Below are positions 51,331 to 63,100 of a stretch of DNA of 64,000 bases, piece by piece. Position 1 is the first letter of the stretch, and the number at the start of each line of letters is the position of its first letter. The DNA comes from Dastarcus helophoroides (Eukaryota > Arthropoda > Insecta > Coleoptera > Bothrideridae). A program made the translations under genes and the position numbers. A model generated the notes under the pieces. It ran no database searches. It saw only the letters and a list, made by a program, of their open reading frames with translations, and had not been told where the DNA came from. Where the stretch lies: NCBI GenBank assembly GCA_028583605.1, contig CM053332.1, positions 27,259,456-27,323,455 on the forward strand, in the 5' to 3' direction.

Positions 51331-53540
51331 TACAACATGAACGAGATGTTTCTTTAAAGTGTCATATTTTACGAGGTCTTCTTTAACGCGAAAAGTTTGA
51401 GAAACTCTGTTATACTCATAATGTTAAATTTAAGTATAGTCGTTGGAGCGTAAATAGTTCAAATGTCTCTAAGGTAAACTGCCATTGCAAGCTTCATTTT
51501 GAAACTACGCTAACTGCTCCGGGACAAAATGGTGGAGGATAAATAGTTAAAAAAAGGCTTTTGGTGGCATCCTGTTTTGGTCGACATTCAGATTCGTTTA
51601 AATTACGGGATCGTAGGAACTTTCGTCTTGTCAGATTTCTACCAAGACTCAAATATCTAAAATTTTTTTTATCAAGTTTATATATTTTTCCCGATTGTGT
51701 TACCCTTGATTGGGATTGTAATCCGAAGTGGCGAATTTTTTGAATAATTTCACCCTATGACGAGTAGAAGGTTCTTTCGTTGCAATCTCCTGTATCATCC
51801 GGAGCTTCGCTTGCTAGCAAGGTCGTAGGAATAAAGCGACGTGGGGACGTGGGGACAATGACAAAGGAGCAAAGTAGCTGCAAATCATGGTGGCCGTGGA
51901 CTGTCCTCGCGGTCGCTAATGCGTACGAAATGGCATGGCGCAGGTGACACACCACTTGCTACTGACTTATTACATACACTAATCTCCCGTATACAGGTTG
52001 TTTGCTTTAACTTGTAATACGACTTAAACGATAAACTAAACAAATACGTTCGAATTCTTAATTGGGCCCCACAATTCGGTTTCAAAATTTTCAGTTTATT
52101 CAGAAATGCTCCTCGAACGTTAAAGTGATGAAAAAAGAAGACAAACATCTCGCTCAATTAAGGAATGCGAAGATATTTGCCTAATTAAATAGCGACATTT
52201 CTCCCAATTATATTTAAGAAACACAAAAATACTCGGCAAATATCATTTGAGGATTTCCCAATTAGTTAATTGAGTCAAGATGATTACAAGCATTAATTAT
52301 TTTAACTTTAAAAATAAAATGTTTTGGAATTAAATTCCGCAAAAAGAATGCTGCTGGTAGGGCGGCCTTCCACTACCAGGTTAGATCAAATAGAAGACCG
52401 AATAATAACCGACGTTATTAGTCGTTGGAAACCGGCAGTTTTTATCCGACGCATCCACAAAATTAATGTTAACTGTTTCAACTGACGAATTTTTTAATTT
52501 CAAACCATATCGAGCATTTGTCAGCAATAAGGTTGTTCTTTATGAGAATTGTGTCGACGATAGAATTTCCTAACATAACCCCCAGACTAGGTATAGTGTA
52601 CTTGCAAGTGTCTACGTTTTACTGAAGTACTTAAGGGTTATTCTTCAATAAAATTAATAAACATACTTCAGGGTTGTGGCGTCTACCCAAAAAAAGACGA
52701 TTTATCTTAGTTTAAAAACTTCATTTGGCATCATCTATTTTTCTCAATGATTCACAAAACTCAAAACGTCTGAAAAGAACTTCGAAGAGCAGATCATTTC
52801 CGAAGGGAGGATTCGAAATCTACTTTATTGATATTAGACGTTTCTGTGTGCCTAAAATAATTAAAAGTTAGAAGCCATCAAATGGGGTTACCAATCTAAA
52901 AAACAAAGAATGTTATTTACTAAGAAAAAGAGGGAGACTAAGGATCTGGAGTTTTGGAACAAGCGAAGAAAGAACCAAACGAGAAAAGTCCAAGACCAAG
53001 AGAGTCAGTGATCGCTTGTGGTTATGTTCGTAACCGGTGGCAGCGTTTTTATGCAAGCGACAATTTAATTTAATTAACAATGTTCTTCGGGCAAAAAGAG
53101 GCCTAAAAATGCATAAACAGGGTTTAATAGAGTGCATTGGCTCTTCAGGGGAGATGAATTCAAAATGACCATTATTTATATCTCTGAATTTACAACCGCG
53201 TCTTACGATATCTTAATCGAAGCAAATTAAATGTAATATTTATGTGTATTTGGAAGTCTAAATTTATTTAAGCATCTACATAAAGAACGAGATACGCTCC
53301 TACGTAAACTTGAACTTATACCTCCATCACGTCTTCTCGTATACGAACTTGCATAAATTACGTTACAAATATAAATTCTCGGTTCAGCACGGGTCCACTG
53401 CGCTTTCTGCGCTATTAGATCACTCGTTATTTCCTCCCCTTGGCCCTTTCTAGGAAAATTTTCACTTTTCGCCACTTAACTAGGAAATTTTTACGCTAGC
53501 AGCCGATTGGAGATAGGATTATCGAACTTGTTCGCCTCCT
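51331..53540. other. Unassigned, mostly low-repeat sequence
   Basis: The longest stretch without evident tandem repeats. Several frames of 60-90 codons occur on both strands (for example 51885-52157 minus, 52913-53137 minus), with no recognised domain and no zinc-finger signature. It could hold non-coding exons or a promoter, but nothing in it can be assigned. Confidence 0.4.
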
Positions 53541-53544
53541 TTTG

Positions 53545-53715
53545 AATTGAAATTTTTGCGAGGTTTGATATGAAATTTTTGCGATATTTGAGATGAAATT
53601 TTTGCGATGTTTGATATGAAATTTTTGCGATATTTGAGATGAAATTTTTGCGATGTTTGATATGAAATTTTTGCGATATTTGAGATAAAATTTTTGCGAT
53701 GTTCGATACTAAATT
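53545..53715. repeat. 23-bp tandem repeat in 46-bp dimers
   Basis: ATGAAATTTTTGCGAT followed by TTTGAT or TTTGAG alternates for about seven copies. GATGTTTGATATG and GATATTTGAGATG variants alternate strictly, giving a 46-bp dimer. Confidence 0.9.
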
Positions 53716-54030
53716 GTCACCTTTATATTACAGATAACAATAGATTGGAAATCAGCTAAAACTTTGGCAGCTTCATCGGTAGAAGAGTCCCAAAAATTTT
53801 CCTCGATTGGGCATCCTTAACAGATATTACTTGTCTTCCCACGAAGAAGAGTACCAAACAGGTTTTTAATGCTCCAAGATTCTACCTTTTCAAGAAAAAA
53901 AATCTGTCTTTCCACGAAGGATATTTACAAAAGAGATGACCTCCTCAGAAATATATCCGCACAAAATATCTTATTTCAAAAAAGACTTAAAATCTTCGAT
54001 TTTTCCGAGCAGAAGAACACAGATTTTCTA
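53716..54030. other. Junction sequence
   Basis: No gene. Words resembling the following arrays (GAAGAAGAGT, AAGATTCTACC) suggest diverged array edge. Confidence 0.4.
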
Positions 54031-54610
54031 GAAGAAGAGCCCCAAAGTCTTCTTCTGACCTGATCTGAAATCTTTTTAAAGGAAAGAAAGAAAATTTTGA
54101 GTCTTCCTCTGACCAGAAGAAGAGCCCCAAAGTCTTCTTCTGACCTGATCTGAAATCTTTTTAAAGGAAAGAAAGAAAATTTTGAGTCTTCCTCTGGCCA
54201 GAAGAAGAGCCCCAAAGTCTTCTTCTGACCTGATCTGAAATCTTTTTAAAGGAAAGAAAGAAAATTTTGAGTCTTCCTCTGGCCAGAAGAAGAGCCCCAA
54301 AGTCTTCTTCTGACCTGATCTGAAATCTTTTTAAAGGAAAGAAAGAAAATTTTGAGTCTTCCTCTGGCCAGAAGAAGAGCCCCAAAGTTTTCTTCTGACC
54401 TGATCTGAAATCTTTTTAAAGGAAAGAAAGAAAATTTTGAGTCTTCCTCTGGCCAGAAGAAGAGCCCCAAAGTCTTCTTCTGACCTGATCTGAAATCTTT
54501 TTAAAGGAAAGAAAGAAAATTTTGAGTCTTCCTCTGGCCAGAAGAAGAGCCCCACAGTCTTCTTCTGACTTTGGGCCAGAAGAATAGCCCCAAAGTCTTC
54601 TTCTGCCCAG
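54031..54610. repeat. 85-bp tandem repeat, about six full copies
   Basis: GAAGAAGAGCCCCAAAG starts at 54031, 54116, 54201, 54286, 54371 and 54456, exactly 85 bp apart, with partial units after 54541. Copies differ at very few positions. Since 85 is not a multiple of three, one 74-codon minus-strand frame re-forms in each copy; these frames are artefacts. Confidence 0.96.
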
Positions 54611-57600
54611 AGAAAGACCCAAAATTTTCTTTCCTTCCTTTAAAAAAGTTTCATACACACTTTTGTTAGCGATAAGATAATTTTGAAAGCTTCATTGGTA
54701 CTTGAGCAAATAGTTCCTATCTGCAAAAGAAAAGTTTTTAAAAGGTTTGTTTTTGGACATAGTCACAAAATTCCCAAAGTCAAAATATCCTTTTTCCGAG
54801 AAGTTTCAAAAGATTGTCTTTTTTTTTCTCATCGAAAACTTCCTCTCCTTGAAAACTTCCTCTCCTCGAAAACTTCCTCTCCTCGAAAGCTTCCTCTTCT
54901 TAAAAACTTTCCTCCTCAGAAAGAAGAGTTCTAAACTTAAACTCTCAAACTCATCGTCTCTACTTGAGCAACAGAGCTGAACTCTTTGCGATAGAAACGT
55001 TTTTAAAAGGAATTTTTTTAGCGCAGCGTCAAAATACCCAAAGACAAAATATCCTTCTTCCAAGAAGTTTGAACACATTGTCTTTATTTCTCTTCGAAAA
55101 TTTCCTGCCCTCAAAAAGAAGAGTTTTTAAACTTCAACTCTCAAACTTATCATCTCTACTTGAGCAACCAAGCTGAATTCTTCTTTGCAATAGAAAAGTT
55201 TTTAAAAGATTTTTTTTTTGAGCGTAGCGTCAAAATATCCAAAGACAAAAATATCCTTTTTCCGAGAAGTTTCAAAAGATTGTCTTTTTTTCTCCTCGCA
55301 AACTTCCTCTCCTCGAAAACTTCCTCTCCTCGAAAGCTTCCTCTTCTTAAAAACTTTCCTCCTCAGAAAGAAGAGTTTCTAAACTTAAACTCTCAAACTC
55401 ATCGTCTCTACTTGAGCAACAGAGCTGAACTCTTTGCGAAAGAAACATTTTTAAAAGGAATTTTTTTAGCGCAGCGTCAAAATACCCAAAGACAAAATAT
55501 CCTTCTTCCAAGAAGTTTGAACAAATTGTCTTTATCTCTCTTCGAAAATTTCCTGCCCTCAAAAAGAAGAGTTTCCAAACTTCAACTCTCAAACTTATCA
55601 TCTCTACTTGAGCAACCAAGTTAAACTCTTCTTTGCAATAGAAAAGTTTTTAAAAGATTTTTTTTTTGAGCGTAGCATCAAAATATCCAAAGACAAAAAA
55701 ATCCTTTTTCCGAGAAGTTTCAAAATGTCTTTTTTTTCTCCTCGCAAACTTCCTCTCCTCGAAAACTTCCTCTCCTCGAAAGCTTCCTCTTCTTAAAAAC
55801 TTTCCTCCTCAGAAAGAAGAGTTTCTAAACTTAAACTCTCAAACTCATCGTCTCTACTTGAGCAACAGAGCTGAACTCTTTGCGAAAGAAACGTCCTTAA
55901 AAGGAATATTTTAGCGCAGCGTCAAAATACCCAAAGACAAAATATCCTTCTTCCAAGAAGTTTGAACAAATTGTCTTTATTTCTCTTCGAAAATTTCCTG
56001 CCCTCAAAAAGAAGAGTTTCCAAACTTCAACTCTCAAACTTATCATCTCTACTTGAGCAACCAAGTTGAACTCTTCTTTGCAATAGAAAAGTTTTTAAAA
56101 GATTTTTTTTTGAGCTTAGCGTCAAAATATCCAAAGACAAAAAAATCCTTTTTCCGAGAAGTTTCAAAAGATTGTCTTTTTTTTCTCCTCGCAAACTTCC
56201 TCTCCTCGAAAACTTCCTCTCCTCGAAAGCTTCCTCTTCTTAAAAACTTTCCTCCTCAGAAAGAAGAGTTTCTAAACTTAAACTCTCAAACTCATCGTCT
56301 CTACTTGAGCAACAGAGCTGAACTCTTTGCGAAAGAAACGTCCTTAAAAGGAATATTTTAGCGCAGCGTCAAAATACTCAAAGCCAAAATATCCTTTTTC
56401 CGAGAAGATCCAGAAGAGTGTCTTCTTCTCCTTAAAAACTTACTCTCCTCAATAAGAAGAGTTTCTAACTTGAACTCTTAAACTCATCATTTCTTGAAAA
56501 ATTTCTCTTCTCGAAAACTTCCTCTCCTCGAAAACTTCTTCTCCTCAGAAAGAAGAGTATCCAAACTTGAACTCTCAAAATCATCACCTCTACTTGAGCA
56601 ACAGATTTAAACTCTTCTTTGCGAAAGAAACGTTTTTAAAAGGATTTTATTGAGCTTAGTGTCAGAATACCCAAAGACAAAATATCCCCCTTCCGAGAAG
56701 TTTAAAAAAATTGTCTTTATTTTCTCCTCGAAAACTTCCCCCCCCTCAAAAAAGAGTTTCCAAACTTGAACTCTCAAACTCATCATCTATACTTGAGCAA
56801 CCGAGTTGAACTCTTTTTTGCAAAAGAAAAGTTTTTAAAAGGATTTTTTTGAGCTTAGAGTCAAGATACCCAAAGACAAAATATCCTTTTTTCGAGAAGT
56901 TTCAAAAGATTGTTTTTTTGTTCTCCTCAAAAACTTTCTCTTCTCGAAAACTTCCTCTCCTCGAAAACTTCTTCTCCTCGATAAGAAGAGTATCCAAACT
57001 TGAACTCTCAAACTCATCATCTCTCGAAAAATTCCTCTTCTCGAAAACTTCCTCTCCTCGAAAACTTCTTCTCCTCAGAAAGAAGAGTTTCCAAACTTGA
57101 ACTCTCAACCTCATCATCTCCACTTGAGCAACAAAGTTGAACTCTTCTTTGCGAAAGAAAGGTTTTTAAAAGGATTTTTTGAGCATAGCGTCAAAATACT
57201 CAAAGCAAAAATATCCTTTTTTCGAGAAGTTCCAAAGGATTGGCTTCTTCTTCAACTCGAAAATTTCCTCTCCTCGAAAACTTCCCCTCGTCGAAAACTT
57301 CTTCTCCTCAAAAAGAAGAGTATCTAAACTTGAACTCTCAAACTCATCATCTCCACTTGAGCAATGGAGTTGAACTCTTCTTTGCGAAAAAAAGGTTTTT
57401 AAAAGGATTTTTTGAGCATAGCGTCAAAATACTCAAAGCAAAAATATCCTTTTTTCGAGAAGTTCCAAAGGATTGGCTTCTTCTTCAACTCGAAAATTTC
57501 CTCTCCTCGAAAACTTCCCCTCGTCGAAAACTTCTTCTCCTCAAAAAGAAGAGTATCTAAACTTGAACTCTCAAACTCATCATCTCTACATGAGCAATGA

Positions 57601-59027
57601 AGTTAAACTCTTCTTTGCGAAAGAGACGTTTTTAAAAGGATTTTACTGAGCTTAGCTTCAGAATACCCAAAGACAAAATATCCTTGTTCTGAGAAGTTTC
57701 AAAAGAGAAGTTTCGAAAACTTCCTCCTCTTAAAAAGAAGAGTTTCCAAACTTGAACTCTTAACCTCATCATCTCTACTTGAGCGACAGAGTTGAACTCT
57801 TCTTTACGAAAGAAAGGTTTTTAAAGGGATGTTTTGAGCGCAGCCTCAAAATACTCAAAGCCAAAATATCCTTTTTCCAAGATGTTTCAAAAGATTGTCT
57901 TTATCTTCTTCTCGAAAACTTCCTCCCCTCAAAAACAAGAGTTTCCAAACTTGAACTCTCAAACTCATCATCTATACTTGAGCAACCGAGTTAAACTCTT
58001 TTTTGCAAAAGAAAAGTTTTTAAAAGGATTTTTTTGAGCGTAGAGATAAAATATCTTGTTTTCGAGAAGTTTCAAAAGATTATCTTTTTATTCTCCTCAA
58101 AAACTTTCTCTCTTCGAAAACTTCCTCTCCTCGAAAACTTCTTCTCCTTAAAAAGAAAAGTATCCAAACTTAAACCCCCAAACTCATAATCCCTACTTGA
58201 GCAACAGAGATGAAATATTCTTTGCAAAAGAAACGTTTTTGAAAGGATTATATTGAGCGTAGCGTCAGAATGCCCAAAGACAAAATATCCTTCTTCCGAG
58301 AAGCTTCAAAACATTGTCTTTATCTTCTCCTCGAAAACTTCCTCCCCTGAAAAAGAAGAGTTTCCCATCTTAAACTCTCAAACTCATCATCTCTACTTGA
58401 GCAACAGAGTTAAACTCTTCTTTGCGAAAGAATGGTTTTTAAAAGGATTTTTTGAGCGTCAAAATACTCAAAGCGAAAATATCCTTTTTCGAGAAGTTTC
58501 AATAAAATGCCTTTTTCTTCTCCTCGAAAATTTTCCCTCCTCGAGAACTTCCTCTCCTTAAAAAATTCTTATCCTCAAGAAGAAGAGTATCCAAACTTGA
58601 ACCCTGCATCTCATCATCTCTACTTGAGCAACAGAGTTGAACTCTTCTTTGCGAAAGAAACGTTTTTAAAAGGTTTTATTGAGCGTAGCGTCAGAATGCC
58701 TAAAGACAAAATATCCTTCTTACGAGAAGTTTTAAAAGATTGTCTTTATCTTCTTCTGGAAAACTTTCTCCCCTGAAAAAGAAGAGTTTCCAAACTTGAA
58801 CTCTCAAACTCATCATCTCTACTTGAGCAACCGAGTTGAATTCTTCTTTGCAAAAGAAAAGTTTTTAAAACGATTTTTTTGAGCGCAGCGTCAAGATACT
58901 CAAAGACAAAATATCCTTTTTTCGAGAAGTTGCAAAAGATTGTCCTTTTCTTCTTCTCAAAAATTTCCTCTCCTCGAAAACTTCTTCTCCTCAAAAGAGT
59001 ATCCAAACTTGAACTCTAAAACTCATC
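54611..59027 (+). repeat. Complex tandem array S8 with dimeric higher-order units
   Basis: The word CTTGAGCAACAGAG (or variants) recurs about every 195-255 bp. In 54960-56310 the spacing alternates near 195 and 252, giving a dimer of about 447 bp present three times with high identity. After that the units are more diverged. Landmarks are CTTCCTCTCCTCGAAAA, AGAAGAGTTTCCAAACTTG, CTCAAACTCATCATCTC, GCGAAAGAAACGTTTTTAA and GACAAAATATCC. Frames up to 154 codons occur on plus because the dimer is close to a multiple of three; no domain is recognised. Confidence 0.9.
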
Positions 59028-59035
59028 ACCTCTAC

Positions 59036-59092
59036 AGGATATACTTCTTCCGGGATTGGACCGTGTCAAAGAACTACTAAAAGTGTTCGACG
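59036..59092 (-). mobile_element. 57-bp T1 fragment inserted with 8-bp target duplication
   Basis: ACCTCTAC occurs at 59028-59035 and 59093-59100, flanking T1 sequence that on the minus strand starts CGTCGAACACTTTTAGTAG and ends ATATCCT. Neighbouring S8 units read ATCACCTCTACTTGAGCAAC here without interruption. The fragment begins four bases before the predicted hammerhead cleavage point. Confidence 0.85.
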
Positions 59093-59100
59093 ACCTCTAC

Positions 59101-60160
59101 TTGAGTTGAACTTTTCTTCACGAAAGAAAAGTTTTTAAAAGGGGTTTTTTTTGAGCAGTCGCAAAATACCCAAAGTCAGAATATCCTTTTTTCGAGAAGT
59201 TTCAAAAGATTGTCTTCTTCTCCTCGGAAACTTCCCCTCCCCAATAGGAAGAGTTTCTAGACTTGAGCTCTCAAACTTTCTTCCCAAGAAGGATCTTTAA
59301 GGATTCATATTTTTAGGGACGATTCAATCTAAAAATAATCTTCTTTTCCCGAACAAGCGAGGAGTTTTCATACTTGAACTCTTAAACAAGCTTCTCTTCT
59401 CAAAAAGGATTATTGTGGATTCATGTTTTCAGGGACGATTGAACCTAAAAAAGACTTTTCTTTTCCCGGACAAACGAAAAGAAGAGTTTCCAAACTTGAA
59501 TTCTCAGAGAAGCTTTTTCCGAGAAATTTCAAAAGATTATCCTTCTGCTTGAAAACCTCCTCTCCTTGAAAACTTTTTCTCTTCAAAAAGAAGAATTTCC
59601 AAACTTGAATTCTCAAACTCATCATCTCTACATGAGCACCAGAATTAAACTGTTCTTTGCAAAAGAAATGTTTTTAAAAGGTTTTTTTTGAGCAGTCGCA
59701 AAATACCCACAGCCAGAATATCCGTTATCTGAGAAGTTTTAAAAAATTGTTTTCTTCTCCTCGAACACTTCCTCTCCTCAATGAGAAGAGTTTCTATACT
59801 TGAACCCTCAAACTTTCTTCCCAAGAAGCATCTTTAAGGATTCATATTTTTAGAAACGATTGAATCTAAAAATAATTTTCTTTTTCCGAACAAACGAGGA
59901 GTTTTCAAACTTGAACTTTTAAAAAGCTTCTCTTCTCAAACAGGATCTTTAGGGATTCATATTTTTAGGCACGATTGAACCTAAAAATAGTGTTCTTTAC
60001 CCAAACAAACGAAGAGTTTCCAAACTTGAATTCTTAAAAAAGCTCATTTTCCCAAGACGGATCTTTAAGGATTCATATTTTTAGGGACAAGTGAATTGAA
60101 AAATAGTTTTCCTTCCCGAACAGAACAGTCGATTTTTTTATCGACAAACGTCTAAAAAGA
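59101..60160 (+). repeat. Diverged array S9 related to S8
   Basis: Units of about 110-120 bp with AAGGATTCATATTTTTAGG, ACGATTGAACCTAAAAATA and CAAACGA plus GAGTTTCCAAACTTGAA, alternating with S8-like segments (59500-59760). Confidence 0.78.
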
Positions 60161-63100
60161 TTTTCTTTTTCCCAATAGGCGATCCTCACAAAAGGTTCCT
60201 CTTCCCTAAAGATTTTTCTAAAGATTCTTTCTTTCCTGAAAAGAAGTCTCTCAGAAACGAAGAAATAATTCTTTTCCACGACGTCTTTAAAACGTTCTTC
60301 TTTTCCCAAAAATAAGAGACCAAAAGCATTTTTCGTTTTCAAAAAGAAGAATTTTAAAAGATTCTTTTTTTCTTAGGAAGAGTTTCAAAAATCTTTCTTT
60401 CCTGAGAAGCAGCGTCTCAGAAACGAAGATGTTTAAACGATTCGTTTCGAGGAGATCTTCAAAACGTTCTTATCTTCTTAAAAATAAGAGACTCAAAAAA
60501 TTACTCTTTTTTAAAAAGAAGAGTTTTAAAAGATTCTTTATTTCATAAGATGAGTTTAAAATGATTTTTTTGTTTCCCGAGAAGCAACGTTTCAGTAATG
60601 AAAATTCTTAGTTGATTCTTTTCCTTTGGAGGACATTTTCAAAATGTTCTTCTCTTACCAAATCAAGAGATTTCTTTTTCAATAAAAAGAGTTTCTAAAG
60701 ACTCTTTCTTTCCTGAGAAGAAGCATCTCAGAAACGAAGAAATGATTCTTTTCAATGACGTCTTCAAAACGTTCTTCTTTTCCGAAAAATAAGAGACCAA
60801 AAGCATTTTTCGTTTTCAAAAAGAAGAATTTTAAAAGATTCTTTTTTTCTTAAGAAAAGTTTCAAAAATCTTTGTTTCCTGAGAAGCAGCGTCTCAGAAA
60901 CAAATATTCTTAGATGATTTTTTTCTTTTTTTGGAAATCTTCAAAACATTCTTCTCTCCCCAAAAAGATTCAAAAGATTATTCTTTTTTAAAAAAGATTT
61001 TCAAAAATTCCTTTTTTCCCGAGCAGAGTTTCAAAAGATTCTTTGTTTCCTGAGAAGTAGAGTCTCAGAAACGAAGATTATTAAATTCTTTTCTTTTCGA
61101 GGAAATCTTCAAAACGTTTTTCTCTTCCCAACAACAACAGTCTTAAAAGATTCTTGTTTTTCAATAAGAAGAGTTTTCAAAGATTCTTTTTTACTGAAAA
61201 GAATTTCAAAAGATTCTTTGGTTCCTGAGAGGTAGCGTCTCAGAAACAAAGATTTTTAAATGATTCTTTTCGAGGAGATCTTCAAAACGTTCTTCTCTTC
61301 TCAAAAACAAATGATTCAAAAGATTAATTCTTTTTCAAAAAGAAGAGTTTTAAAAGGTTCTTTATTTCATGAGAAGAGTTTCAAATGATTCTTTGTTTCC
61401 TGAAAAGCAGCGTCTCAGTAACGAAGATTTTTAGATAATTCTTTTCTTTTCCAGGACATCTTCAAACGTTTTTCTCTTCCCAATAACAAGAGACTTAAAA
61501 GATTCTGCTTTTTCAATAATAAGAATTTCAAAGGATTCTTTCTTTCCCGAGAATCGGCGTCTCAGATACCAAGATTCTTAGATGATTCTTTTTGAAGAGA
61601 TCTTCAAAACGTTCTTCTGTTCCCAAAAACAAGGGACCCAAAAGACTATTATTTTTCAAAAAGAAGAGTTTTAAAAGATTCTTTGTTTTCAGAGAAGAGT
61701 TTCAAAAGATTCTTTATTTCCTGAGAAGTAGCGTTTAAGGAACGAAGATTCTAAGATGATTCTTTTTTTGCGAGGAGACCTTCAAAACGTTCTTCTCTTT
61801 CCAAAAACAAGAGACTCAAAATATTCTTTTTCTTTCAATAAGAAGAGTTTCAAAAGATTCTTTCTTAAAGATTCTTAAATGATTCTTTTCGAGGAGGTCT
61901 ATAAAACGTTTTTCTCTTCCCAAAAAGAAGAGACTCAAAAAATTATTCTTTTTTAAAAAAGATTTTTCAAAAATTCTTTTTTTCCTGAGAAGAATTGTGA
62001 AAAATTCCTTGTTTCCGGAGAAGTAGCGTGTCAGAAATTAAGATCCTTAGATGATTCTTTTCTTTTCGAGGAGATCTTCAAACTAAAAAAACATGAGATT
62101 CAAAAGATTTTTCTTTTTCAAAAAGAAGAGTTTTAAAAGATTCTCTGTTTCTTGAGAAGAGTTTTAAATGATTCTTTGTTTCCTGAGAAGCAGCGTCTCA
62201 GTAACGAAGATTCTTAGATGATTCTTTTTTCCAGGACATCTTATAAACGTCTTTCCCTTTTCAAAAAGAGGAGATTCAAAAGATTCTTCTTTTTCAAAAA
62301 GAAAAGTTTCAAAAGATTCTTTGTTTCCTGAACAGCAGCGTCCCAGAAAGAAAATTCTTAAATGATTCTTGTCAAGATCTTTAAAACTTTCTTCTCTCCC
62401 TAACAACAAGAGACTTTCTCTTTGTCAAAAAGAAGAGTTTTAAAAGACCCTTTGTTCCTGAGAAGTGTTTCAAAAGATTCTTTGTTTCCTGAGAACTAGG
62501 GTCTTAAAAACGAAGATTTTTAAATGATTTTTTTCTTTTCGAGGAGATTTTCAAACCGTTCTTCTCTTCCCAAAAACAAGAGACTCAAAACATTCTTTTT
62601 TTCAAAAAAAAAGGACTTCAAAAAATTCTTTGTTTTCTAAGAAGCAGTCAGAAACGCAGATTGTGAAACGAGTCTTTTCGGGGAAATCTTCAAAACGTTC
62701 TTCTCTTCCCAAAATATTATTCTTAAAAAAAAAGAGTTTCAAAAGATTCTTTGTTTCCTAAGAAGCAGCGTCTCAGAAACGAGGATTTCTAGATGATTCC
62801 TTTCTTTTTCAGGACACCTTCAAAACGTTCTCTCTTCCCAAAAACAACAGATTCAAAGATTCTACGTTTTCAAAAACAAGAGACTTAAATGAATCTACTT
62901 TTTCAAAAAGAAGAATTTTAAAAGTTTCTTTGTTTCCTGAAAAGCAGCCTCTCAGAAAGGAAGATTCTGAAATGATTCTTCTCTTTTCAAGTAGATCTTT
63001 AAAACGTTCTTTTCTTCCCAGAAAAAAGAGATTCAGAAGATTCTTCATTTTCAAAATGAAGAGTTTCAGAAGATTCTTTGTTCCTGAGAACCTGCATTTC

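Noticed and set aside
51885..52157. A 90-codon minus-strand frame as a gene
   Set aside because: No domain, homology cue or splice support was seen, and similar frames occur on both strands nearby.
54031..54658. Overlapping 74-codon minus-strand frames of identical sequence
   Set aside because: They are the same frame re-formed in each 85-bp copy, an effect of the repeat.
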